From Epilithonimonas caeni DSM 17710 (GTDB taxonomy: Bacteria > Bacteroidota > Bacteroidia > Flavobacteriales > Weeksellaceae), in contig NZ_AUFK01000018.1 of the NCBI RefSeq assembly GCF_000426465.1, positions 124,001 to 188,000 of the forward strand: DNA of 64,000 bases, written 5' to 3'. Positions 17,598 to 28,400 of this stretch are shown in pieces (positions within the stretch are counted from its first letter, which is position 1; each line of letters starts with the position of its first letter). A program made the position numbers and the translations under genes. The notes below the pieces were generated by a model, which did no database searches, was not told the DNA's origin, and was given only the letters and a program-made list of their open reading frames with translations.

Positions 17598-18007
17598 TTA
17601 TACAATGTTGTCTTAGGGATCTTATATTCTTCTAATACTTGATTTTTGGTCTTCTCGCCATTCTCTATCATTTCAAGAATGAAGTCTATCACTTCCTTGG
17701 TATATATATTTTTCCTGAACTGTGGAAGTTTTGACCTTTTTTGACTTGATACGTCATTATAATTCGTGTTCCCTTGCGGGGCATACAATATCAAGTGCTG
17801 GGTATATAAACGGAAGAAATCGTATTCCAATAGTTTGCTCCATTTCAATAAAATACCGGTGGCTAATTCTTCGTGTAAGAACATTTGTTCTATCTCTGCA
17901 TTGCTGCACTTGAAAAAATTACAGATACGCTGTGTATCCATATCAAGCTCCACCACTCTTTGCTTTACCAAACTGCCTATATGTATGTTCTTAAAATGAC
18001 TATTCAT
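17567..18007 (-). CDS. Transposase-type HTH protein of the chryseobacterial surface locus
   Basis: 146 residues. N-terminal XRE-like region (IGSLVKQRVVELDMDTQRIC) followed by the conserved LLKWSKLLEYDFFRLYTQHL, which I recognise in many chryseobacterial proteins annotated as transposase. C-terminal HTH: NQVLEEYKIPKTTLYKWISK. It contains no DDE catalytic domain and no IS ends. It overlaps the 77-residue gene upstream by 4 bp (ATGA) and the 72-residue gene downstream by 31 bp. The trio is one unit, probably regulatory. Confidence 0.7.
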   Translation of the reverse strand: MNSHFKNIHIGSLVKQRVVELDMDTQRICNFFKCSNAEIEQMFLHEELATGILLKWSKLLEYDFFRLYTQHLILYAPQGNTNYNDVSSQKRSKLPQFRKNIYTKEVIDFILEMIENGEKTKNQVLEEYKIPKTTLYKWISKYNSKK

Positions 18008-18237
18008 TTTTCAAGTAATTTTTTGTTCCCTCTAAATAAATATTTGATATATTTGGTACTTACCATATTGTTTTCAAATTCAAGGAACATAATAGTCCTT
18101 AGCCCCCACCAAGTTCTGCCTAGCTCATAATGCCAGACATCATGAGTATAGGAATTCGGACCCTCTCCAAATTCTTCCACTATTTCTTTCTTGGTCATAC
18201 CAAGAGGAGACCTGTTATCTGTGTTTTTCTTTATCAT
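18004..18237 (-). CDS. BamE/SmpA-like small protein, WxYE type
   Basis: 77 residues without a signal peptide. GMTKKEIVEEFGEGPN, then DVWHYELGRTWWG and FLEFENNMV give the G-x-[TS]-x-x-E-[IV] ... W-x-Y pattern of the BamE/SmpA fold. It is homologous to 48619-48843 in locus 2 (WSYEVERRWFYFRTI versus WHYELGRTWWGLRTI). It starts the overlapping trio and is separated from the upstream secreted-protein gene by a hairpin. Function unknown. Confidence 0.65.
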   Translation of the reverse strand: MIKKNTDNRSPLGMTKKEIVEEFGEGPNSYTHDVWHYELGRTWWGLRTIMFLEFENNMVSTKYIKYLFRGNKKLLEK

Positions 18238-18264
18238 ATGAATATTCTGTCAGGGTTAAAATCC

Positions 18265-18304
18265 CCGATCGGGACGAAGCTTATGGAAAAGATTGCCCGA
18301 TCGG
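18265..18304 (-). terminator. Stem-loop between secreted-protein gene and small-gene trio
   Basis: CCGATCGGG (18265-18273) and CCCGATCGG (18296-18304) are a 9-bp perfect inverted repeat, each nearly self-palindromic, with a 22-nt loop. On the minus strand TTTTAA follows shortly. It may be a terminator or an attenuator. Confidence 0.5.
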
Positions 18305-18329
18305 AGAGAGGAGGTTATGGATCTAATAA

Positions 18330-18845
18330 TCAAGGTTTCCAAAAACTCCACATTGTACCGTTATAAACCGCCAGTTGTCTTTTTGTCATATCATACACCA
18401 TCATTCCTGCACTTGGATTGATGATATTTAAATGCGGGCTTGCAACTTTAGGTAAGATCATCGCCTTGTCCGTATCGGACAATACTAGAATACCATTTGT
18501 TGAATCGGTTGCTCCATTAACGCCGATGCCCATCTTAGCGGTCATTTTCTCATCTCTTGGGGTTTGAATGGAAAGATCGACCACACCTGTGATATCAACG
18601 CTAAGGTCAAACCAACCGCCATCTTTCAGATACTTAATTTTCTTATCAGTGGTATCGTAGATAACTGTGCCGTTTTCAACAATACCATTTTTGTCCTCGA
18701 TATAAGGAAGGACCAACCCTCTATTTTCCGTATCTGCAAATTCTAGAGATACTGAAGTATTGGTTATACCTTCTTTCCCTATTGCCATCTGTGATTTTAT
18801 GGCAATGGCAGAAAAAATGATAAGTGTTGTTATTATTTTTTTCAT
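18330..18845 (-). CDS. Secreted protein with GMMVYD C-terminal module
   Basis: 171 residues with a signal peptide (MKKIITTLIIFSAIAIKSQ). The mature part opens with SVSLEFADTENRGLVLP, a motif found at the start of many bacteroidetal surface and fibre-like proteins. It ends with MILPKVASPHLNIINPSAG and MMVYDMTKRQLAVYNG plus WSFW. It is strongly paralogous to the protein at 52234-52767 in locus 2. The terminal GMxVYD/LxVYxG/W pattern also recurs at the C-termini of both giant proteins. It sits 25 bp below the 174-residue gene in the giant-protein operon. Confidence 0.75.
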   Translation of the reverse strand: MKKIITTLIIFSAIAIKSQMAIGKEGITNTSVSLEFADTENRGLVLPYIEDKNGIVENGTVIYDTTDKKIKYLKDGGWFDLSVDITGVVDLSIQTPRDEKMTAKMGIGVNGATDSTNGILVLSDTDKAMILPKVASPHLNIINPSAGMMVYDMTKRQLAVYNGTMWSFWKP

Positions 18846-18870
18846 TGTTGTTACTATTATTTAATTAATC

Positions 18871-19395
18871 TTAATGATTATGATCAGAGAACGTTATTAG
18901 CTTAGGGTCTGTAAATCTTACGGACAGTTTGTTTTTCGAAGTGGCACCAAGCACTTTATCACTTAGAACATCAAAGCTTAATGTATCTCCACTCTTCATC
19001 TGTATCTGGAAATAATATAATCCTTCCGGCGAAATAGCTCCCTTTTCAGACAGAAAAGCTTCCTTATCATTCAGATGAATGGAATATTGCAATTGTTGTT
19101 CTTTTTCCACTCCTTTGTTAATTTCTGAGGATAGGCTTATTCTGTATATACCATCTTTTTTCACGGTAATTTCATTGTTATTCAGAATAATTTCATTTTT
19201 ATTGTCGCCCTCAATATTTAGATTTGAAAAGATGAACTGTCTTTTCGATCCCGATTCCTGATACCCAGTACCTTCAATAGAATATACAGGATTTTTATCT
19301 ATCGACCCTTCAATTGCCTGAGAATAAGCCAGACCAGAAAGCATTACCAGAAAGAACAGACCATTTTTTTTTGTGTGTATCTTTATTTTTTTCAT
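18871..19395 (-). CDS. Secreted protein, possible C1q/TNF-like beta domain
   Basis: 174 residues, signal peptide around LFFLVMLSGLAYSQ. The region ITVKKDGIYRISLSSEINKG with QYSIHLNDKEAFLS and GDTLSFDVLS resembles the jelly-roll of C1q/TNF-like domains, but the match is by eye only. It lies between the giant GEVED gene and the GMMVYD gene, with a hairpin between it and the giant. No obvious paralogue is seen in locus 2. Likely an exported partner or trimeric tip protein. Confidence 0.55.
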   Translation of the reverse strand: MKKIKIHTKKNGLFFLVMLSGLAYSQAIEGSIDKNPVYSIEGTGYQESGSKRQFIFSNLNIEGDNKNEIILNNNEITVKKDGIYRISLSSEINKGVEKEQQLQYSIHLNDKEAFLSEKGAISPEGLYYFQIQMKSGDTLSFDVLSDKVLGATSKNKLSVRFTDPKLITFSDHNH

Positions 19396-19423
19396 TATAT
19401 AAAATTTAAATCAAAAGCTTTGG

Positions 19424-19456
19424 GCAAAAGCAACAGAAAAAACTGTTGCTTTTTGC
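19424..19456 (-). terminator. Hairpin directly after the giant GEVED gene
   Basis: GCAAAAGCAACAG (19424-19436) and CTGTTGCTTTTTGC (19443-19456) form a long stem around a 6-nt loop. It is located within 20-50 bp of the giant stop codon and could limit read-through into the small secreted genes or protect the long mRNA. Confidence 0.65.
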
Positions 19457-19474
19457 TTACGGCTCAAATTATTA

Positions 19475-22400
19475 TTAATCGGGACAAGCCTGAGTACTGA
19501 TACAATGCCATGCCGGCACAGTATCTCCGTCCTTAATTGTATACATTTTAAGACATTTGTTTGTAGTGTCATATACCATCATTCCTTCAACAAAATTTTC
19601 AGAAGGGATACCTGTTGGTACATCCATGGTTGCAGGATCATTGTCCGCATCTGAGAAAGCAACTCTGTTTACCACAAAACCTTTGGTCTTGGATTCCAAT
19701 GCAATCCATGCTCCCTTGCGAACCATCGGCCAGTTGTCTGAATCATCCATTCCTGCTCTGCTAAGAGAAGTGACCCCTACTTTAGTATCCAGAGTATCCC
19801 CTCCTGTTGTTGCTCCTGGTTTGTAGCAGAAGTTCTGACATGCAGCTGGAGTCCAATCTACATAATAGTCTTCTACTTCCCCATCCGGTGCAGCTAAGAA
19901 ACTACGCTCGTCAGCAGCGGTGGTGGTATCATCTACAAACTGCTCTGTCGTTAAACGTAAACGTACAAAACTTCTTACAACTTCAGTTCCACATATGGCA
20001 GAATTATCCGGCCATGTAAGATCTATCGTCTGCTGTGCTGCCGAAGAAGGTACCGGTACCTCTATTGCCTCCCCTGGTTCAAAGATGCCGTTATAGTTCC
20101 AATCGATGAAGCCATACAGGTACGCCGTGCTTCCCGTATTATTGGTAAGCGGTATACTTAATGTATAGGTTGAGCCTGCTGTTTTTACAGGTAAAAATGC
20201 TTCAAGCCTTTCTGGCTGTGCAGGTATTTCAGGTCTACTTTCATCTATATCAGGCGTAGCAGGATTATCAGGTATAGCTGGTTGAGCTGGTTGGGCTGGT
20301 ATATAATGTGTCGCATTTAATGCATCTTCATCATCAGGGAATCCAGTAGTGTCATCTCCGAAAGCATCGTTGCCACTTCCTGTAACCGTAAATTGCGGTC
20401 CATTTTCAGCATCCGGAGGCACTATTCCTAAAAATAGTTTGTTGTCTTCCGGTATGTATGAAATTTCATGGCTGGCTTTATCGCCCAGATTATATCTATC
20501 ATCCAGATCTCCATAATCAAGCAGCTTGTTACCACATACCTGCCCAATTGCTGGGGTTTTGGTAAAGTTATATTCTGTAGGTGTTCCTGTACAACCTCCA
20601 CATCCATCACTTCCATCTATCGTATGCCCTACATAACCAAAACGGTCGCTACCTGCTTGTACAGCTATGGATATATGTCCACCTGCTTCTACATAGGTCA
20701 TCTCTCCCGGAAGCATTGCTGTACCATTCCCAATAGTTACTGCTGTCAGTATCTGTGTGCTTGTAGGATTTACCACCCCACTTCTGGAACCTGAATTAGA
20801 GCCCGTACTATAGATTCTTTTTTCATCGGTAATCACACTGAACAATGTTCCGTAAGTATTATCATGATTACTTGCAGAGATCCATTTAACAGGTCTTATA
20901 GCCTTTGTGACATCCGTTTGATTCCCTGCGGCGTTTGGCTCTTCATTCATAAAATTGATGGTACGCCAAATTCTAGAATCATTGGTATTTCCTAAACCTA
21001 ACTCTCCACTAGCATTGTTTCCTAAAACAAAAACCTTTCCGGCACTGTCTCTTAAGAAATATGATGTAGAAGGAGTATTAGCATTAGCAATATCCTGTTG
21101 TTTTACAGGAAGACTGATGCCGGTAGGAGTTGTCATCTTGGTTGCATAACTTTTGTTGGATTGATTTTGTCCATCACCCAAAAATACATTCCTACCCCAT
21201 GTGTAAAACTCGTTTCCGTTTGTTGCTATGGCAGATCCTCCTGCTGAGCGAACATCTTTCATTCCGGTAAGCGGTGTTCCGGCATCTGTCATTACCTGAT
21301 GCCATCCGGTAGCAACCGTATTTCCATCTCCTTGTACATCGCTTCCTACTGTATTGGAATACACCCAAATTTCTCCTGTCTTAGTCAGAAGCATCAATGA
21401 ACCTAGATAAGACGAAGAACTACCTGCATCCATAAACTGGATGTTTGCAGGACCAACTCCTGTAGGTAATGCCACCTGGTGGAAACCTGTACCTCCAGGA
21501 AATACTATAGGAGAACCTGGAGTAGCATTAACATTTCCTTGTCCCCATACATACAATCCTGCAGATGAAAGCAACATATATTGGTGATTCCATGCGTTAG
21601 ACGCACCTGTAAGCAATAAAGGAACTCCGGCATAATTATATCCGTTGGTTGGGGTCACTTTTATTGGATTCATCTGATCAGTACCATTTGCGGCTGCACT
21701 ATTTCCAAAAACAAGAAACTCAGAATTACGTAATTTAACGATTGTACCATGGAATAAGGCCTGCAAAGGATCCAACACGCCTAAACGGTCATCATCATTA
21801 GTACAATCTATTGTCGTATTGTCGTTCGGCACTGCCGGCAGATAATAATCTTCTACTTCACCGTTTTGCGGTATCGTACCATACGCTCCTGTAGTGAGCC
21901 CGTCTCCTATGGAACGTTCGTCCACATTATCCGTACTGGTATTATCCGTAAGCACAGCATTGGTAAGGCGGACCCTCATATAAGTATAGTTTGCCGTACT
22001 TGTATAAGTGGGTGCAGCCCAAGTTAATTTGCCAACATAATCTCCTGCGTTTGCTGGAATCGCAGTAGAAGTATATTCATTAGATGTGAATCGTCCATTT
22101 CCATCCAAGTCAATCCAGGCATGCAATGTTGCTGCAGTGGCAAGATTGTTTCTGATGTTAATCAATGCAGCATATTCTGCCCCTGAATAAAGTGTAGGCA
22201 ATGGAACGGTATTATCGATACCATCTTCATCCAAACCGTCACCATTGGTCCCGGTATTATCCGAACCGCCTGTTACACTTTGGGCCCCATTCTCAAGATC
22301 AATCGTGGCTCCTATAATAAGATCTTCAACTTGTCTGTGACGTGCAGGAACAGAAGTTCCTATGAAGTTATCTTCAAAATACAAAGGAACATCACCATAA

Positions 22401-25400
22401 TCAAGCTGTGTGGTCATAGGGATGATGTGATCTTCCACTTCACCATTATAGATAACAGGTGTTGTAGCATGATATTCACCAGTATTTAATCCGTCAGCTA
22501 AGGCTCTTTCGTCTACCAAATCACCAAGGGGTGCCGTAGTATAATCCGTAAGAGTTCCCTCAGATAAACGTAAACGTAGCTTTAGATTGTCAGGGTTTCC
22601 TGCAATTACATTCTGTCCCGCTGTCCAGTTAAGGGTGACATATCCTTGGGTTGCAGCAATAGGTACGGATACGTTTGTCGCTTCTCCAACTTGGAAACGG
22701 CCATCGTTGTTAAAATCGATCCATCCGTAAAGTGTTTTAGGTCCTGCTGTATTATTGTATGCCTTTACACGTACAGAATAAGCGTAACCCCCGCCTGCAT
22801 ACATTGGGGAGATCTCTACACCATCTTCATCATCTGTTCCATTATTATCATCCCCGATTGCTGTTGCTGAGGTTTGTTTACTTCCCTCAGAATCCGGAGC
22901 AGCATTTCCAATATACAATGCACTGCTGACAGCTTGTCTTGCAGGTGCAATAACTCCATTTCTGCTGGTATCATAGCTGTCGATAGCATCTCCATAATCA
23001 TAAGTGATAGCTACTGGTAATCTATAATCTTCCACTTCACCACCAAAGGCAGTCCCATATACGCCTGTAGTAAGTCCATCTCCTATGGAACGTTCATCCA
23101 GTAAAGCATTTGCATTATTGGCCAATGTACCTTCTGAAATACGAAGACGCATATACACGTTGGTTGCTCCTACAGGAATCGTTGCAGTTGTTGTATTATT
23201 CCAAGTCAGCTGAACTTTCTGTTGTACAGCAGAACTAGGCACAGACACTGTGGCAACTTCAGATAATTCAAAATAACCATCGTTATCAAAATCAATCCAT
23301 CCGTAAAGATTTTTAGCTGATCCCGAATTATTGAATACTTCTACGTCAGAATAATAGGCTGTACCTTTATACACCGGCATTACTGTGGTAATACCATCTT
23401 CATCTGTTCCATCTCCATTGGTCCCATTATTATCTGCACCTTCTGCTACTGTATTTGCAGCAAATTCTGTATCTACTGTCAATCCAAGTCTCAATACATC
23501 AGATTGTGATTGTCTTGGTTCCACATTTGAGCCAACCTGATTTCTGGAGTAAATAGCCGGAGCATCTCCGTAGTCATAAATTCCGCTTACGATGTTGAAT
23601 CGATAATCTTCTACTTCACCCAAAGCGGTGCTTCCACCGTAACTGCGTGTATCTGTAGCAGGAGAATTAGCAAAAGTACCAAGACTAGCAGAGGACAGTC
23701 TTAATCTTACATAGACTTTTCCTGCTGCAAGAACAGCTGGAGAAGCATTGGTATTGGTCCAGGTTAATCTCAACTGACCGGCTGTACCTGCTACAATAGA
23801 TCCAGAGGTTGTAGCAGCTTCGTTACCATTAAATACTCCGTCACCGTTAAAATCGATCCATCCGTACAAGTACTTGGTTCCCGTTGTTTTTGTAGTTACC
23901 GGAACACTCATCGTAAACTGGCTTCCGCTTGTAATGGTCAGGGGTGAAGAGAATGCATCTTCATCTGCTCCGTCACCATTAGTCCCATTATTATCCGCTC
24001 CTGCAGCTACGCTTTGAGGAGCAAACTCATAATCAACATCGACTCCCATGTACAAGTCTGGTTCTGCACCATTAGAATGGAAAGCAGGACTACCATTTTC
24101 ATAGGAAGCAGGTACATCTCCAAAATCACGAACCACTTGCAACTGATAGTCTTCAACTTCACCAAGAGCTACGTATCCGTACACTCCTGAAGACAATCCA
24201 TCACCGATAGCATATTCGTCTACCACGCCTGAATTAGTACCAGTAGTTAAGTCTCCAAGTGTCACCCCACCTTCTGCCTGCATCAACCTTGCCCTCATAT
24301 ATACTTTGTTTGTTGAGGTAGAAACAAGAGCAGTTTGCGCTGCCGTAAAAGATATTGGTTGCGCATATCCTCCTACGGGAACAGACAAAGTTTGCCTTTC
24401 GCCTGCCTCGAATCTTCCATTGTTATTGAAATCAATCCAAACCATTAATGTGGCATTAGCACCTGTGTAATTCTTTACTCCCAAGGTATATGTATTGATC
24501 GCACCCGGATTAATGTACAAAGGACCTGTGATACCATCTTCGTCAGAACCATCTCCGTTAGGATTATTATTATCATTTGGATTGGTTACAGAAGCCGGAC
24601 CAGATTCGTGATCCCAAGTTGTTCCCAGATATAAATTTTGTGAGCTAAAATTTCTAGCAGGTTTGAAATTGACTGGATCAACTGTTCCATCTTTGTCCAT
24701 CTCATAGCTTATCGGAGCATCTCCAAAATCATAAATGTTATTACCCACTGTAAAGCGGTAATCTTCTACTTCTCCAAAGCTTGGCAAGGTGTACACACCT
24801 GTACTTGCTCCATCACCTATAGAACGCTCATCAATATCTGCAGTCCCGGTATTATCTGCGCCTGCAGTCTGGCTAAGTCTTACCCTAACATACAGATTGT
24901 TTACCCCTGCCGGTATCAAGCTGGTTTGTGCACCTCTGAACCAGAAATTCACTGTGCTAGCTCCCGTAGATGTAGTCTGATATCCATTAGTTGTAGCTGT
25001 AGAAGTAGCATAAGCTGCTTCAGAAGTCTGGAATTTACCATCATTATTAAAATCGATCCATGCAATGGCATTGGATGCTGCTGGTGCATTGATATTTGTA
25101 AAAAAGCTGAAAGGCGCTCCTCTGGTAATGGTGGCAACACCTGTTCCGTCTTCATCTTGACCGTCACCATTGGCTCCATTGTTATCGGTACCTGGAGCAA
25201 CATTTTGTGCTGCTTGTTCTGCATCTACAATTGTTCCGATAGTGTATAACGGATTTGCCCTGTGTCTTGCAGGAACAAAAGCAGTGGCATTATTCGTATC
25301 ATAACTTACGGGCGCATCTCCGAAATCATACAGGCCAACCGGCAATTGATAATCTTCGACCTCTCCAAAAGAAGTTGTAAGAGCGTTAGCTGCATTATTT

Positions 25401-28400
25401 GCTGCAATAGCTCCGTTTCCAACACTTCTTTCATCTATTAATCCACTATTCGTACCTGAGCTAAAATCAAGCAAATTAAGATTTGACAATCTCAATCTTA
25501 GGTAGATCTTTGTAGTTCCAGATGCGATGGTTGAAGTTTGGGCCTGAGACCATGTAAGGGTGGAAAGCTGCTCGCCAACACCTGTTACACTTCCTGTTGC
25601 AACTTCTCCGACTTGAAAACGTCCATCACCGTTCAGATCCAACCATCCGTACAGATATTTGCTTCCCGCTAGTGTACTTGGAATATTTACAGGAACATCG
25701 ATGCTGTATGCAACACCCGGGCTTACACTTGTAAGCGTTGTAAGACCATCTTCATCGACACCATCTCCGTTTGTTCCATTATTGTCTGCTCCCGTAGCTA
25801 CACTGCTTGGTGCCTCTTCCTGGTCTATAAGTTTCCCTATGGTAAATCCTGAAATAGAAGCATGTAATGCAGGCAATGGATTACCATCTTTATCAATCTC
25901 AAATGTAGAAGGTACATCTCCATAATCAAAAGTGTTATCTAACTCTATCTGATAGTCTTCCACCTCTCCATTAACTGGAGTGGCGTGATTCGACGGATTA
26001 CCGGCTGCTGCTGCACCATTCCCAATACTTCTCTCATCCATATCCGTGGCACCGGTTCCACTCGTAAAATCCAGCAATGCTCTGTTGGAAAGCCTCAGCC
26101 TCATATAAAGCTTGTCGACAGTAATTGTAGCTGTCTGAACAGCCGTCCATGTGAGTGTTAATGTACTGCTTCCTACGGCACTTGTCGAAGCTGTTGCAAA
26201 TTCACCAGCTTCAAATTTACCATTGTTATTAAAATCGATCCAACCATAAAGATATTTTGTGGATCCACTCGGATTGGTTACTGGTACGCTTAGAACATAA
26301 GGTACTCCGATTTTGATCTTATTTGCTGAAGTATTTATAGCATCCTCATCAGACCCATCTCCGTTTGTCCCGTTGTTGTCTGCTCCTACAGCAACGCTAT
26401 ATGGTACTTGCTCTAGGTCTGGGGCAATGCTACCTAACATAAATCCGGCTAGCGACATGTGTGCAGCGGGCAAAACCACACCATCCTTTGAAGTATCATA
26501 AGATATCGGAACGTCTCCCATGTCATACAGGCCAACCTCTAACTGATAATCTTCGACCTCTCCAAAAGGGGTCGTAAGAGCATTAGCTGCATTATTTGCT
26601 GCTGTAGCTCCGTTTCCTACACTTCTTTCATCTATTAATCCACTATGCGTGCCTGAGCTAAAATCCAGCAAATTAAGATTTGACAATCTCAATCTTAGAT
26701 AGATCTTTGTTGTTCCGGGTGCAATGGTTGTGGTTTGGGCAGCATTCCAAGTCAGGGTCATATTTGTAGCTGTAATAGCTGTCGTCGTCGCTATACTACT
26801 TGCTAATTCCCCTGCTTGAAAACGTCCGTCTCCATTCAAATCCAGCCATCCATACAGATATTTGGTTCCTGTAAGTGTACTAGGTATATTTACCGGGACG
26901 GTAACGTTATATATAACACCCGGGGTTACACTTGTAAGGGCTGTAATGCCATCTTCATCTGCGCCGTCTCCGTTTGTACCATTATTATCTGCCCCTACAA
27001 CAACACTGCTTGGTGCACTCTCTAAGTCCAAAAGTGTTCCTGTGTTAAATCCTGAAAGCGGTGCATGCAATGCTGGCAAAGCAGTACCATTTATATCATT
27101 TTCGAATGTAGCAGGTAAATCTCCATAATCAAAGGTATTAACTACCTCTATTTGATAATCCTCTACTTCGCCATTGGCTACTGTCGCATAATCAGCTGCA
27201 TTACTTGCTGTTGTAGCTCCATTTCCAATACTTCTTTCATCAATAAGAGCTCCTCCTGAGGCTGCTGTTAAAAAATCAGCTAAGCTTCTATCTGAAAGTC
27301 TAAGTCTCATATAAAGCTTAGTTGCTCCCATAGCAAGTGTACCGGTTTGTACCCCTGTCCAGTTAAGCGTCTGGGTACTGCTTCCTGCAGTATTAAACGA
27401 AACAACTGTTGCTGCCTCTTCTAACTGAAACTTGCCATCGTTATTAAAATCGATCCAACCATACAAATATTTTGTTCCGGATGGATTGGTTACCGGTACG
27501 CTTAAAGTATAAGGTACACCTTTTCTGATCTGGTTGGCCGAAACGGCAATAGCATCCTCATCGGTACCATCTCCGTTTGTTCCATTGTTATCAGCACCTG
27601 CAGCTACGCTGCTGGGAGCAAGTTCCAAATCAGGAAGAATACTTCCTAATAACAAACCTGAAACTGGAGTATGCACAGCAGGAGCATATACGCCATCCTT
27701 AGTAAAATCATAGCTTGTAGGGGTGTCTCCATAGTCATATACTGCAGAGTTTACACTTGCCCAAGTTGTGCCAACGTTAATGCCATCCATTTCCAATGTA
27801 GGAGCATTTGCAACATTTCCTTGATAAAGCTCTACCGAAGAAAAGGAAGTAGCATCAGTCGCAGTCCCTGTATGGGAAATATCTGCAGTTGCAGGCTCAG
27901 ATCCCGAAGCAGGATCTACATAAAGCTTGACAATGTCATTCACTGTTCCTGCTACCTGTTCATACTTCAGAACAACTTTCATATTGGTATTAAAAGGTCT
28001 GACAGTAGATTCATATTCTACTGTACCGGACGACCTCATTACTCCAAAGCTAAATCCTGATCCATTGGAACGGATATACAATCTAGCCACCGACGTCGAA
28101 TAATAGTATGAATTACTATAGGTGGTTGAACCAAGACCAAAGAAAATATCCCCTATAGCTTGCGCTGCTGATACATTAACAACTGTACTTGCATAGATCG
28201 CAGGAGTAGTTGTATTTAATGATGTTGCGGTAAAGTAACGGAAAACATCCTGTCCAGTGTTCGTTAAAGATATTTTATTGCCAAAATTATTGGCAATGGT
28301 ACCTGGATAAGTCAAATTTCCAGCAGAAACAGTGACGTTAGGTGTGCCTCCTGCTACCTGTTGGATCCAGGACGAACTTGTGAGTGTTGTCCCCGAAGCA

